Shown in pieces: positions 41,920 to 51,446 of a stretch of DNA of 64,000 nucleotides. Source of the stretch: Halobacterium salinarum DSM 3754 (lineage in GTDB: Archaea > Halobacteriota > Halobacteria > Halobacteriales > Halobacteriaceae); the NCBI RefSeq assembly GCF_008124605.1, contig NZ_VRYN01000001.1, positions 856,772-920,771 of the forward strand. Reading direction: 5' to 3'. The notes beneath the pieces were generated by a model. That model made no database searches, was not told the origin of the DNA, and worked only from the letters and a program-made list of their open reading frames with translations. How positions within the stretch are numbered: position 1 is the stretch's first letter; the number at the start of each line of letters is the position of its first letter. Both the position numbers and the translations under genes were made by a program.

Positions 41920-42276
41920 TCAGGGCCGGTTGAGCTTCTCACGGCTGATCCCGATCCCGTTCGGCGTGACGATCAGCTGGTCGTCGCCTTTCTGCACGAT
42001 GTCGCCGCCGACCTCCCTGGCGACCTGGCGCAGCTCGTCGATGACGTGTTCGACGGTCCGATCCTCCGTGCGAAGGCGCGTGATGTCCGCGACGACGAGA
42101 TCCCCGTCGTACACCGCGTCCTTGATCGCGATGACGTCTTCCTGGCCGTCGATCTCCGCGATGTGCACGGCCACGCTCGCCTCGCCGGCGTCCGCATTGA
42201 AGTCGTCCGCGTCCAGCTCGACGTAATCCTCGGTGGAGCTGCCGTTCCCACGGAGGATCTTATTCATGAATCCCAT
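41920..42276 (-). CDS. sepF: Cell division protein SepF
   Basis: This 118-aa archaeal SepF anchors FtsZ to the membrane at the division site. It has an N-terminal membrane-targeting sequence (MGFMNKILRG), a short linker (YVELDADDF) and the SepF core (VHIAEIDGQEDVIAIKDAVYDG ... DIVQKGDDQLIVTPNGI). Haloferax SepF is reported to be essential for division. The gene is monocistronic and divergent from the DUF1028 gene. A minus-strand TATA-like AACTATGAAC is near 42300. Confidence 0.93.
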   Translation of the reverse strand: MGFMNKILRGNGSSTEDYVELDADDFNADAGEASVAVHIAEIDGQEDVIAIKDAVYDGDLVVADITRLRTEDRTVEHVIDELRQVAREVGGDIVQKGDDQLIVTPNGIGISREKLNRP

Positions 42277-42428
42277 ACGGTAGACACCAACCCGCCGCGT
42301 TCATAGTTCTTGCGTCAGACGGGGTGAACTGCCCGGTTGCGCACGCTCGCGCCGCCTCACCCCCGATCACGGTGGGGTCGACTGCCGGTTCGATCAGGTC
42401 TTTGCTGCTGCAGGCGCTCGCCCCGAGC

Positions 42429-43157
42429 GTGACGTTCAGCATCTGCGTTCGAGAACCCTACACCGCCGACGGCGACCAGCAGTACCGTTTCGGGGTTGCC
42501 GTGACGACCCGACTCCCCGGGGTCGGCGTCCCCTGTCCACACGTCAACGAGCACGGCGCGGTCGCCACGCAGAGCGTGACCAACCCCCGACTGGGGTCGG
42601 CGGGCGTCGACTACCTCGCCGACGGGCTCGGCGTCGAAGACGCGCTGCAGGCACTCCTCAACGCCGACGACAACAGCTCCGAGCGACAGCTTCACGGCGT
42701 CGGCCGCACCGGGTCGTTCGCGTTCTCCGGCGACGACTGCAACGGCTGGTACGGCGACCGTGCCGGCGAGAACTACACCGTCGCCGGCAACCTCCTCACT
42801 GGCGACGCGGTCGTTGAACGCACCGCCGCGGCGTACGAGGACCAACGAGTCGACGGTGCAACCGACGCCGAAGACGCCGACCCGCTTGCCAGCCGCCTCA
42901 TCGACGCCCTGGGCGCGGGACAGGCCGCTGGCGGCGACAAACGCGAGGCGCTCACCGTGCAGAGCGCGGCGGTCACGGTCGTCGACACGGGCGCCGCGGA
43001 GTCACCGTACTGGAACGACCTCCGGGTCGACGCCAGCGAGGATCCGATCGTCGACCTCCGGGAGACGTACCGGCTCGCGAAAGCGGGCTACGAGGACGCC
43101 ATCGAACTGTACGACGACCCCGACGACGAGGACGCCCCGGCGACGGGAACCGACTGA
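42429..43157 (+). CDS. DUF1028 family protein
   Basis: This 242-aa protein belongs to DUF1028, which is placed in the Ntn-hydrolase fold group; no activity is established. The family start is MTFSI, reproduced here by the GTG at 42429. Conserved blocks are VGVPCPHVNEHGAVATQSVTN near residue 30 and NYTVAGNLLTGDAVVE near residue 115. The first residues after the start (TFSIC) are where an Ntn nucleophile would lie after processing. An ATG 35 codons upstream is in frame but the extra residues lack family features. Confidence 0.85.
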   Translation: MTFSICVREPYTADGDQQYRFGVAVTTRLPGVGVPCPHVNEHGAVATQSVTNPRLGSAGVDYLADGLGVEDALQALLNADDNSSERQLHGVGRTGSFAFSGDDCNGWYGDRAGENYTVAGNLLTGDAVVERTAAAYEDQRVDGATDAEDADPLASRLIDALGAGQAAGGDKREALTVQSAAVTVVDTGAAESPYWNDLRVDASEDPIVDLRETYRLAKAGYEDAIELYDDPDDEDAPATGTD

Positions 43158-43179
43158 CGGACCCGGGTCACCCCGACGG

Positions 43180-43659
43180 TCAGACCGAGAACTCGAACAG
43201 CTCGTCGCCGACGTGATGCAGCGACGACACGACCTTCCCGGACTCACCGTCCATCTCGGTGCCGTCGACGAGCGCCCGCCCCACGGCCAGCGTCTTGCCG
43301 TGTGCTGCCTCCTGGATCACGACCAGGTCGCCGGCAGTGATCTCCGGCGACGCCGCCGTGATCCCGGGCCGCATCACGTCTGCACCGTCGCTCACGAACG
43401 ACACAGCACCGGCGTCCACAGTCACGACCCCCGTCGACGGGTCGGTGCGGTTCGCGCCCGCGACCGTGACGAACGGCTCGCCGTCGGGATACCACACCAG
43501 GGGGTCGCCGTCGACGAGCACGATCTCGAACTCCTCGTCGGCGAACGTCACGCGCTCGTAGGCGTCGCCATCCAACTCGACACCCAACCCCGTTCGGAGC
43601 GCGTCGCCGATCTCGTCGATGTCGTCGCTTCGCAAGTGGTGCCGTGAAGACACGTCCAT
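43180..43659 (-). CDS. PUA domain RNA-binding protein
   Basis: This 159-aa protein has an N-terminal helical region (about 1-70) and a C-terminal PUA domain (about 75-155; VTVDAGAVSFVSDGADVMRPGI ... ITAGDLVVIQEAAHGKTLAVGRAL). The arrangement is like the archaeal MCT-1/Tma20-type or truncated TGT-associated PUA proteins, which bind tRNA or the ribosome. I chose the ATG at 43659 (MDVSSRHH). A minus-strand TATA-like GATTTATGG is near 43685, so the mRNA is leaderless. Confidence 0.87.
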   Translation of the reverse strand: MDVSSRHHLRSDDIDEIGDALRTGLGVELDGDAYERVTFADEEFEIVLVDGDPLVWYPDGEPFVTVAGANRTDPSTGVVTVDAGAVSFVSDGADVMRPGITAASPEITAGDLVVIQEAAHGKTLAVGRALVDGTEMDGESGKVVSSLHHVGDELFEFSV

Positions 43660-43741
43660 ACGTGTCCTCGGGGCGCCTCCAGCCATAAATCGACCGCTGT
43701 CTGCCCAACGGATAAGTGCCCGCCCGGTGAACAACCGCGTG

Positions 43742-44017
43742 ATGTGGGGCGACCACGATCCCGTCACCTGTATCGCGTGCGGCGACACCACCGCACGCAG
43801 CGACGCCCGCGAGTACGACAAACACGGCGACCGCTGGACGCGCACGGACAAGGAGTTCGAATACCTCTGTAAACCCTGTTTCCGTCGGCTCACCAAACAC
43901 GCCCGCGATGGCCTCGAAGCGGCCCTCGACGACGCCGGCGCGGGTCGCGTCCCCGACGACGAGTTCCTCGCCCGGTTCCTCGACGCCACACGCGAAGACA
44001 CCGCCGAACGCGAGTAG
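43742..44017 (+). CDS. Small zinc-finger protein (DUF7562-like)
   Basis: This 91-aa protein has two Cys pairs, CIACGD near residue 10 and CKPC near residue 43, that should form one zinc site, followed by an Arg/Lys helix (FRRLTKHARDGLEAAL) and an acidic tail. The function is unknown. The ATG at 43742 is preceded directly by an in-frame GTG. The stop codon overlaps the first base of the inverted repeat that forms the promoter of the RNB gene. Confidence 0.75.
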   Translation: MWGDHDPVTCIACGDTTARSDAREYDKHGDRWTRTDKEFEYLCKPCFRRLTKHARDGLEAALDDAGAGRVPDDEFLARFLDATREDTAERE

Positions 44018-44045
44018 GGTGGCGACACCACTAACTACGCCACCC
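44017..44045 (+). promoter_or_regulatory. Perfect 8-bp inverted repeat around TATA box, RNB promoter
   Basis: GGGTGGCG at 44017-44024 pairs perfectly with CGCCACCC at 44038-44045. The AT-richer spacer contains the TATA-like CACTAACTA, and the centre is 29 bp from the ATG at 44060. Confidence 0.55.
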
Positions 44046-44059
44046 GGCTACTGGTAGCC

Positions 44060-45349
44060 ATGAGCGATTCTGAACCCGCCCAGGGGTCCATCGAGGACCA
44101 GGGTCCCGTCGAAATCTCGCCCGAACTCGCCCGCCAACTCGAAAACAAACGCGACGACCTCTTCGAGAAGTTCGACCTCCACGACGAGTTCCCGCCGGAC
44201 GTCGTCGCCGAAGCCGAAGCCCGCACCGAAGACGTCCAAGCGGAGATCCAGGCGGAAATCGAGGACCGCGCGGACATGCGCCCGCTGCCCACGTGGACCG
44301 TCGACCCCGTCGACGCCCAGGACTTCGACGACGCGATCTCCGTGCTGGAACGCGACGACGAGTACGTGCTCTGGGTGCACATCGCCGACGTCACCCACTA
44401 CGTTCACCCGGACTCGGAGATGTGGGCGGAAGCCATCGACCGCGCGAACACTGTCTACCTCCCCGGGTACACCATGCACATGCTCCCGCCGGTGCTCGCC
44501 GAAACGGTGTGTTCGCTGGTGCCCGGCGAGGACCGCCTCGCGCACACCGTCGAGATGCACCTCGACAAGGACGACCTCTCGTATCAGACCATCGAGATCT
44601 ACAAGTCCGTCATTCACAGCGACGAACGGCTCACCTACAAGGACGCCGAACAGCGCCTCGACGACGAAACCGCGCCCCTCCACGACGACCTCTCGCTGGT
44701 GTTCGATCTCGCCGACCAGATGCACGAGCAGCGCAAGGCCGAGGGGAGCCTCGTGCTCAACCCCCGCCGCGACCGCGCCCACACCATCATCGAGGAGTCG
44801 ATGCTCAAGGCGAACAAGGCGGTCACCCACGAACTCATGTGGAACCGCGGCGTCGAAGCCGTCTACCGCGTCCACCCCCAGCCGTCCCCCGAGGAGTGGG
44901 ACGACGCCCTCCAGGAGATCCAGGAACTCAACGGCGTCTCCATCCCCGGCGACGCCTGGGACGACCCCCGGAAGGCGGTCAACGCAACCCTCGAACAAGC
45001 CCCCGAGCGCCAGCTCGGCAAGATCCAGTGGGCGGTGATGAAGGTGATGCCGCGCGCGCGATACATGAACGACCCCTTCGGCGGCCACCACGCGCTCAAC
45101 TTCGAGATCTACGGCCACTTCACCAGCCCCATCCGCCGCATGAGCGACCTCGTGAACCACTGGATCGTCTACCAGAACGACGTTCCCGAAACCCTCATCT
45201 CGCTCTGTGACCGCGCCAGCGACAAACAACAAGCCGGTGAAACCGCCGAACGTGAATACCGCGACTTCCTCGAAGAGGTCGGCCTCGACCCCGACGCGGT
45301 GAACAACCGCGGCGTCACGGTCGTCGACTCACCGACGACCTCCTCGTAG
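44060..45349 (+). CDS. RNB-domain 3'-5' exoribonuclease (RNase R-like)
   Basis: This 429-aa protein consists of essentially one RNB catalytic domain. The metal-binding Asp cluster is DPVDAQDFDDAIS near residue 86, with YTMHMLPPVL near residue 140 and the closing HFTSPIRRMSDLVNHW near residue 355. Cold-shock and S1 RNA-binding domains found in bacterial RNase R (700-800 aa) are missing. Haloarchaea lack the exosome and rely on RNase R-type enzymes, so this is a likely housekeeping RNA-decay enzyme. It has its own dyad promoter. Confidence 0.92.
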   Translation: MSDSEPAQGSIEDQGPVEISPELARQLENKRDDLFEKFDLHDEFPPDVVAEAEARTEDVQAEIQAEIEDRADMRPLPTWTVDPVDAQDFDDAISVLERDDEYVLWVHIADVTHYVHPDSEMWAEAIDRANTVYLPGYTMHMLPPVLAETVCSLVPGEDRLAHTVEMHLDKDDLSYQTIEIYKSVIHSDERLTYKDAEQRLDDETAPLHDDLSLVFDLADQMHEQRKAEGSLVLNPRRDRAHTIIEESMLKANKAVTHELMWNRGVEAVYRVHPQPSPEEWDDALQEIQELNGVSIPGDAWDDPRKAVNATLEQAPERQLGKIQWAVMKVMPRARYMNDPFGGHHALNFEIYGHFTSPIRRMSDLVNHWIVYQNDVPETLISLCDRASDKQQAGETAEREYRDFLEEVGLDPDAVNNRGVTVVDSPTTSS

Positions 45350-45468
45350 CCACCACAGACGGTGCCTCACACCGAGCCAGGGGGCCGGACACAGCTGTAA
45401 CTGTTCTCTCTCGACTCGGCACCACGACACTACGGACCGACGCGTCGCTTTGCGGGCAAATACAGGAG

Positions 45469-45540
45469 TGGACTCGCTGGGATTTGAACCCAGGGCCTCT
45501 TCCTTGCGAAGGAAGCGATCTACCGCTGATCTACGAGCCC
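45469..45540 (-). tRNA. tRNA-Ala (anticodon CGC)
   Basis: This 72-nt cloverleaf on the minus strand has acceptor GGGCTCG pairing with CGAGTCC (one G-U), a D arm with AGCGGTA loop, and an anticodon stem CTTCC/GGAAG with loop TTCGCAA (anticodon CGC). The T arm is CTGGG/CCCAG with loop TTCAAAT, and the discriminator is A. No intron and no encoded CCA. It lies 88 bp downstream of rpsJ and may be cut from the same transcript. Confidence 0.96.
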
Positions 45541-45628
45541 GCGACTGCGCAGAAACGACCGCGCGGCGAGGTCGAACATCGAAGACGATGCGAGCCGAAA
45601 ACGGCCCTCACGGGGCCACGGTGGCGGC

Positions 45629-45937
45629 TCAGTCTTCGAGGACGATCTCGATGTTGACGTCGTTGGGAACCTGAATCCGCATCAGCTGGCGGAGCGCGCG
45701 CTCGTCCGCGTCGATGTCGATGAGACGCTTGTGGACGCGCATCTCCCAGTGCTCCCAGGTCGCGGTCCCCTCGCCGTCAGGGGACTTCCGGGACGGCACT
45801 TCGAGGGTCTTCGTCGGCAGCGGGACCGGACCGGAGACTTTCACGCCGGTTTTGTCCGCGATCTCCTGGACTTCGCCACAGATGTTGTCGAGGTCGTCGG
45901 GATCGACGCCGGCGAGACGAACGCGTGCCTGCTGCAT
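45629..45937 (-). CDS. rpsJ: Small ribosomal subunit protein S10 (uS10)
   Basis: This 102-aa uS10 has the conserved blocks [34 protein letters not shown] and [19 protein letters not shown]. It is immediately downstream of tuf (3 bp), the conserved archaeal order, and ahead of tRNA-Ala. Confidence 0.98.
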   Translation of the reverse strand: MQQARVRLAGVDPDDLDNICGEVQEIADKTGVKVSGPVPLPTKTLEVPSRKSPDGEGTATWEHWEMRVHKRLIDIDADERALRQLMRIQVPNDVNIEIVLED

Positions 45938-45940
45938 GGA

Positions 45941-47206
45941 TTAGGCTTCGTCGACGTCCAGAACTTTCCCGGCCGCGATGGTCTGACCCATGTCGCGCAC
46001 GGCGAACGAGCCGAGTTCCGGAATCTCCGAGGACGGCTCGAGGCTGAGTGGCTTTTGCGGGCGCACGGTGACGACCGCTGCGTCGCCGGACTGGATGAAG
46101 TCCGGGTTCTCCTCCTGGGTCTCGCCGGACGCCGGGTCCATCTTCTTGTCGATGGATTCGATGGTACACGCGACCTGTGCGGTGTGCGCGTGGAAGACCG
46201 GCGTGTACCCGGCGGTGATGACCGACGGGTGCTGCATCACGACGACCTGCGCTTGGAAGGTGTCGGCGACCGACGGCGGGTCGTCGGCCGGACCACAGAC
46301 GTCGCCGCGACGAATGTCGTCCTTGCCGATGCCGCGTACGTTGAACCCGACGTTGTCACCGGGCTCCGCGTTCGGCACTTCCTCGTGGTGCATCTCGATG
46401 GTCTTGACCTCGCCACCGACGTCGCTGGGCTGGAAGCTGACGTTGTCGCCGGTGTTCATCACACCGGTCTCGATGCGTCCGACGGGAACGGTACCGATCC
46501 CGGAGATCGTGTAGACGTCCTGGATCGGGAGCCGGAGATCGGCGTCCGTCGGCGGCTGTGGCACCGGAAGCCCGTTGAGGGCCTCCAAGAGGGTGGGGCC
46601 GTCGTACCACGGTGTGTTGTCCGAGTGGTCCGAGACGTTGTCGCCCTCGAACGCGGAGGTCGCGATGAACTTCGCGTCGTCGGGGTTGAAGCCGACCTGC
46701 CCGAAGAGGTCCTTGACGCCGGAGACCACTTCGTTGTATTTGGACTCGTCGTAGTCGACGACGTCCATCTTGTTGACAGCGACGATGAGCTCGTCGATGC
46801 CAAGCGTTCGCGAGAGGAAGACGTGCTCTCGCGTCTGGGGCGCGACACCGTCGTCAGCGGCGACGACGAGGACGGCGTTGTCGGCCTGGGACGCACCCGT
46901 AATCATGTTCTTCACGAAGTCGCGGTGGCCAGGACAGTCGACGATAGTGAACTCGTACTCGTCGGTGGTGAACTCCTGGTGGGCGATGTCGATGGTGACA
47001 CCGCGTTCGCGCTCCTCGGCGAGGTTGTCCATGACGTAGGCGAACTCGAAGCCGCCCTTGCCCTTCTCCTCGGCCTCTTCTTTGTGCTGTTCGATGACGT
47101 GCTCGGGTACGCTCCCCGTTTCGTAGAGGAGGCGCCCGACCATCGTGCTCTTGCCGTGGTCGACGTGGCCGATGACGGCCAGGTTCTGGTGGCGGTTGTC
47201 GCTCAT
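45941..47206 (-). CDS. tuf: Translation elongation factor EF-1 alpha
   Basis: This 421-aa aminoacyl-tRNA delivery GTPase has G1 GHVDHGKST near residue 13, the switch-2 motif [12 protein letters not shown] near residue 88 and [10 protein letters not shown] near residue 143, followed by the two beta-barrel domains. The gene is highly conserved. The minus-strand TATA box (GGTTTTAAT, about 47259-47267) is about 55 bp from the ATG, so, unlike most genes here, tuf has a short 5' leader of about 25-30 nt. Confidence 0.98.
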
Positions 47207-47360
47207 ATTCGGATAATGCGCTGAAGACGCGCTCTGTGAAGTCTATTCGTCAGTTCGCATTAAAACCATTTCGGTACGCGACCAGGGATCAGCCGCGACA
47301 GTCGCTGATACCATGCCTTGCAGTACCACGCCGCTGGGAATTTTTGTCAGGAAACCGGCG

Positions 47361-48314
47361 TTACTGTTGGTCGGCGATGTGATCGACGTCCGCAAGCACC
47401 GCCGACGCCGTTGCCGCCCCGCCAGCACCCTGTCCGGACAGGTTCAGCCGCCCCGCGTGCTCGGTCTCCAACTGCACGATGTTCGTGGTCCCGGACACCG
47501 CAAGCGTCCCGTTGGCCGGCACCAACCGCGGCCCGACCCGCACGTGATCCGGCCCCACCTCCCCGATCAGCCGTATCGTCTGCCCGTCGGTCTCGGCCAG
47601 CTCCAGCGCCGACGGTGCCACCCCCGTGATCCCGTCGACGCTGACGCTGTCGAGGTCGTACTCACGGTCGCCGATCACGTTCGCGAGGATCGCACACTTC
47701 AGCGCCGCATCCGTGCCGTCCACGTCAAACGTCGGATCCGCCTCCGCGACCCCCACCTCTTGTGCCTCCGCCAGGACGTGCTCGTACCCCAGTCCCGCCG
47801 CCGCCATCCGCGACAACACGAAGTTCGCGGTCCCGTTCAGGACGCCACGGACAGCACGCACGCGGCCGGCGCCGATGCGCTCGATGGTCGCCATCACGGG
47901 GATCGCACCCCCAACAGTCGCCTCGAACCGGAGGCTGCCCGCGCTCGCCGACGCCAGCTCGCACACCCCAGCGTAGCGCTCGGCGACCGGGCCCTTGTTC
48001 GCGAGCACGACGTGGCGGTCCGCACTCAGCGCGCGCTCGACGTGCCCGAAACCGGGCTCGGCGTCCCCCAGCGTCGTCGGCGTCGCCTCCACGAGCACGT
48101 CGTAGTCGGCGGCCAACGCGTCACTCGGCGCTCCCGCCCCGATCTCACTCGCCGCGTCGCGCTTGCGCGCACACACCGCCGCCGCGTCCACCCCCGAACC
48201 GTCGACGACCGCGCTCGTCGAGTCCGCCACCGCAACCACAGTGTGGCCGTGGGACGCGGCCTGGTCGACGACCGCCTGCCCGACCGCTCCCGCCCCCATG
48301 ACGGCCAGTCTCAT
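47361..48314 (-). CDS. hom: Homoserine dehydrogenase
   Basis: This 317-aa enzyme reduces aspartate semialdehyde to homoserine on the way to threonine and methionine. The Rossmann motif is VMGAGAVGQAVVDQAA, then HVVLANKGPVAE near residue 100 and the catalytic region VLNGTANFVLSRM with GVAEADPTFDVDGTDAALK near residue 190. It lacks the C-terminal ACT domain of long bacterial forms; the upstream gene, overlapping by 4 bp, encodes a separate ACT protein that could supply regulation. The 154-bp spacer to tuf holds no gene. Confidence 0.95.
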   Translation of the reverse strand: MRLAVMGAGAVGQAVVDQAASHGHTVVAVADSTSAVVDGSGVDAAAVCARKRDAASEIGAGAPSDALAADYDVLVEATPTTLGDAEPGFGHVERALSADRHVVLANKGPVAERYAGVCELASASAGSLRFEATVGGAIPVMATIERIGAGRVRAVRGVLNGTANFVLSRMAAAGLGYEHVLAEAQEVGVAEADPTFDVDGTDAALKCAILANVIGDREYDLDSVSVDGITGVAPSALELAETDGQTIRLIGEVGPDHVRVGPRLVPANGTLAVSGTTNIVQLETEHAGRLNLSGQGAGGAATASAVLADVDHIADQQ

Positions 48315-48835
48315 CGCCGATCACCCGCCAGCGGCTCGATCACGCGGACGCCCGCCTCGGCGGCCACCGCTCGCACGGCCGCCAGCGCGCGCTCGGCTGC
48401 ACCATCAGCCACCCCCATCCGGAGGCGCGCACTCGCCTCGTGATCCACCCCTGGCTCGTCGGTCAACGCGAACTCCACCACCGAGGCGGCTTCACACTCC
48501 TCGACGGACGCGAGCAGCTCGGACAGATCAGTGGCCACCAGATCCCCCACCAGCAGCACCGTCACCGCGTCCGCGTAGCGCTCCGCGGTGGCGTCGATGA
48601 CGGTGACGCCCGCGTCCTCCAACGCCCCCACCACCGTCTCGAACCGGTCGGGCTGACACTCCACGGTCACCTCCACGGGGATGCGGCCGCGCGGCGTCAC
48701 CGACCCGCGCTCGTGGAGGACCGACAGCAGGTTCCCCCCTGCGTCCGCGATCGGCGCAAGCGCAGCCAGCAACGCGCCGGGCTCGTCGGCAAGCTCCAGT
48801 CGGAGCACGTGGGTCCGATCCGCGGGCGCGGTCAC
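48311..48835 (-). CDS. ACT-domain protein upstream of homoserine dehydrogenase
   Basis: This 174-aa protein begins with an ACT domain (HVLRLELADEPGALLAALAPIADAGGNLLSV) and continues with a second ferredoxin-like region (PVEVTVECQPDRFETVVGAL). ACT domains bind amino acids, so it is probably the allosteric partner of Hom, whose gene overlaps its end by 4 bp. I prefer the GTG at 48835, which puts the ACT domain at the N-terminus and overlaps the stop of an upstream 38-codon frame (GTGA). An in-frame GTG at 48886 would add 17 residues. Confidence 0.82.
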   Translation of the reverse strand: MTAPADRTHVLRLELADEPGALLAALAPIADAGGNLLSVLHERGSVTPRGRIPVEVTVECQPDRFETVVGALEDAGVTVIDATAERYADAVTVLLVGDLVATDLSELLASVEECEAASVVEFALTDEPGVDHEASARLRMGVADGAAERALAAVRAVAAEAGVRVIEPLAGDRR

Positions 48836-48948
48836 GGCCACCCCACCCCCTGCGTGGCACCCCGCCGGACGCGTGTTGTCGGCCACGAGCCGGACTGCAG
48901 TCGCTCGGTGCCGACCCCGCAGCTCGGATCGCGTCCGCCTGCGAACAT
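48832..48948 (-). CDS. Possible 38-aa leader reading frame coupled to ACT gene
   Basis: The frame starts with the ATG at 48948 (MFAGGRDPSCGVGTERL) and stops with TGA overlapping the GTG of the ACT gene. A strong TATA box (TTATAA, 48973-48978) lies 25-30 bp upstream, exactly the spacing of a leaderless transcript starting at this ATG. The peptide is basic and unlike haloarchaeal proteins, so a regulatory leader is more likely than a functional protein. Confidence 0.4.
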   Translation of the reverse strand: MFAGGRDPSCGVGTERLQSGSWPTTRVRRGATQGVGWP

Positions 48949-48953
48949 GAGTT

Positions 48954-48978
48954 GCAGTCGGACTGCTGGCTGTTATAA
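48954..48978 (-). promoter_or_regulatory. Promoter and operator candidate of ACT-hom operon
   Basis: The minus-strand TATA box is TTATAA at 48973-48978. Between it and the predicted start of transcription is a perfect repeat, GCAGTC (48954-48959), one base, GACTGC (48961-48966). The same half-sites recur at 48893-48902 as GACTGCAGTC. Four copies of GCAGTC/GACTGC within 75 bp suggest a repressor binding site. Confidence 0.5.
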
Positions 48979-49067
48979 CGCTTCGGCCGAGTCAACTCCT
49001 GCCGGCGTCGCCGAGCGCGCGACCGGCCGTCGACGCGCCACGAAATCGAACCCCCCGCGAGAACGGA

Positions 49068-51254
49068 TTAGAAGTGCGTGATGCTCTCGGGCAGCTCCGT
49101 CTTCATGCCCTTGCGCTCGCGGATCTCCATGATGATCTCCCGCTGGAGGTTGTCCGCCATGACGCGGAACCCAGCGTTCTCGGTGTTCCAGGACGCCCGC
49201 CCCTCGGTCGCCGAGCGGATGTCACTGGAGAACCCGATCATCTCGTCGACCGGTGCGATGCCCTCGACGACCATGAGGTCGCCTTCCTGGTACATGTCGT
49301 CGACGCGACCGCGCCGACCCTGCACCTCGCCGGACGCAGCGCCCATGTGCTCGGACGGGACGTCGATGCGGACGTCCTGAATCGGCTCCAGCAGCCGGAT
49401 GTCGGCGTCGATGAGCGCGCGGTGGACGGCGTCCCGAGTCGCCGGGATGACCTGCGCCGGGCCGCGGTGGATGGCGTCCTCGTGGAGGCGCGCGTCGTGC
49501 AGGCGGATGAGCGCACCCTCGACGGGTTCGGCCGCCAGCGGGCCGTCCTCCAGGGAGTCGGTGAGGCCGTCGACGACCAGCTCCATCGTCTCGTTGAGGT
49601 GCTGAATCCCCTTCGTGTCGTCGATGAAGATGTTGCGCCCGATGATGTTCTCGACGTCCTGTGACGTCTCCTTGTCCATGCCCGCCTCCTGGAGGACCTC
49701 GCGGCGCTCCTGTTCGGGCATGTCCATCGACACCTCGCCCAGGCGGATCTCCTCGAGCACGTCGTCGCTGAGCTGCTCGACGGTGATGTAGAACTTGTTG
49801 TGGCGGTTCGGCGAGACGCCCTCGACTTCCTGGGAGTCGCTGGTCGGCGTCTCACGGTAGACGACGATCGGCTCCCCAGTCGTGACCGGGATGCCCTGGT
49901 TGCGCTCGATGCGCTGGGTCTGGACTTCCAGGTGGAGTTCGCCCTGCCCCGAGATGAGGTGCTCGCCGGTGTCCTCGTTGATCTCGATGGAGATCGTGGG
50001 GTCCTCCTTCGAGACTTGTCGCAGCGTCTCGATGAGCTTCGGGAGGTCGTCCATGTTCTGTGCCTCGATGGACTTCGTGATGACCGGCTCGGAGATGTGG
50101 TCGATGGACTCGAACGGCGTCATCTCCTCGCTGGAGACGGTGGAGCCGGCGATGGCGTCCTTGAGGCCGGTGACCGCGGCGATGTTGCCTGCGGGGACTT
50201 CGTCGACCTCCTCGCGCTCGCCGCCCATGTAGATCCCGACGCTCTGAACGCGGTTCTTGCCGGCCGTCCCGGACACGTACAGCTCCTGCCCCTTCTCGAG
50301 GGTGCCGGAGAACACGCGCCCAGCCGCGATCTCGCCGGCGTGCGGGTCGACACCGATGTCGGTCACCATCAGGACGACTTCGCCGTCCTCGTCGACGAGG
50401 CGCATCGACTCCGCGATCTCGGAGTCGGCGTCACCACGCCAGACGGTCGGAATACGGCGGGGCTGCGCGTCGATGGGGTTCGGGAAGTGCTCGGCGACCA
50501 TGTCGAGCACGACGTCGGCCAGCGGCGTCTGCTCGTGCAGCTCCTCGCGCTTGTCCGAGCGCTCCAGGTCGATGATATCCCCGAAGTCCATGCCGGTGCG
50601 CTGCATCGACGGCATCGAAACGCCCCACTTGTAGAGCGCGGACCCGAACGCCACGGTGCCGTCCTCGACGGACACCGTCCAGTCCTCGATGTCGTCTTTC
50701 TCCTCGGTCATCCCGCGGATGAGCTCGTTGACGTCGCCGATCACCGAGAGCAGGCGCTCCTGCATCTCCTCGGGGCCCTCCTGGAGCTCCGAGATGAGGC
50801 GATCGACTTTGTTGATGAACAGCGTCGGCTTGACGCCCTCGCGGAGCGCCTGCCGAACGACTGTCTCCGTCTGGGGCATCGCGCCCTCGACGGCGTCCAC
50901 GACGACGAGCGCGCCGTCGACGGCGCGCATCGCGCGGGTCACGTCACCGCCGAAGTCGACGTGGCCCGGCGTGTCGATGAGGTTGATGAGGTGGTCGTCG
51001 CCCTCGTACTCGTGGGTCATCGAGACGTTTGCGGCGTCGATGGTGATGCCCCGTTCCTGTTCGTCCTCCTCGGTGTCCATCGCCAGCTGCTGGCCGGCGG
51101 TGTCCTCCGAGATCATCCCCGCCCCCGCGAGCAGGTTGTCAGTGAGGGTGGTTTTTCCGTGGTCGACGTGCGCGGCGATGGCGATGTTCCGGATCTGCTC
51201 CGGGTTGTCCATCAGCCGTTCGCACTGTTCGACAATCTTCTTTCGTCGGCCCAT
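49068..51254 (-). CDS. fusA: Translation elongation factor EF-2
   Basis: This 728-aa translocase has G1 [12 protein letters not shown] near residue 28, [12 protein letters not shown] near residue 94 and INKVDRL near residue 148. The diphthamide His lies in [13 protein letters not shown] near residue 600. Length and domain order are as in other archaea. It is separated from rpsL-rpsG by the opposite-strand DUF5781 gene and probably has its own promoter; I see only a weak TATA-like element (ATCCTTTTG) near 51278-51286. Confidence 0.98.
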   Translation of the reverse strand: MGRRKKIVEQCERLMDNPEQIRNIAIAAHVDHGKTTLTDNLLAGAGMISEDTAGQQLAMDTEEDEQERGITIDAANVSMTHEYEGDDHLINLIDTPGHVDFGGDVTRAMRAVDGALVVVDAVEGAMPQTETVVRQALREGVKPTLFINKVDRLISELQEGPEEMQERLLSVIGDVNELIRGMTEEKDDIEDWTVSVEDGTVAFGSALYKWGVSMPSMQRTGMDFGDIIDLERSDKREELHEQTPLADVVLDMVAEHFPNPIDAQPRRIPTVWRGDADSEIAESMRLVDEDGEVVLMVTDIGVDPHAGEIAAGRVFSGTLEKGQELYVSGTAGKNRVQSVGIYMGGEREEVDEVPAGNIAAVTGLKDAIAGSTVSSEEMTPFESIDHISEPVITKSIEAQNMDDLPKLIETLRQVSKEDPTISIEINEDTGEHLISGQGELHLEVQTQRIERNQGIPVTTGEPIVVYRETPTSDSQEVEGVSPNRHNKFYITVEQLSDDVLEEIRLGEVSMDMPEQERREVLQEAGMDKETSQDVENIIGRNIFIDDTKGIQHLNETMELVVDGLTDSLEDGPLAAEPVEGALIRLHDARLHEDAIHRGPAQVIPATRDAVHRALIDADIRLLEPIQDVRIDVPSEHMGAASGEVQGRRGRVDDMYQEGDLMVVEGIAPVDEMIGFSSDIRSATEGRASWNTENAGFRVMADNLQREIIMEIRERKGMKTELPESITHF

Positions 51255-51446
51255 TGGACATTCATACTGCCAGCGGGTTCAAAAGGATAGTGCTTTGCCG
51301 GTCGCATGGCACCCGAGACGCGTGGTGTCACCCCGGAACGCGTCGGGTTCCGGGCCGTCGTTGCCCGCCGACCACCGACTTCGGAGGACGCGGGGCCTGC
51401 TGGGGGCGTAAGAGTCTTTGTCACCACTCCGCTGTGAACTATTACC

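Noticed and set aside
42324-42428. Upstream ATG for the DUF1028 protein
   Set aside because: The 35 added residues are not acidic and the family begins with MTFSI, which the GTG at 42429 reproduces.
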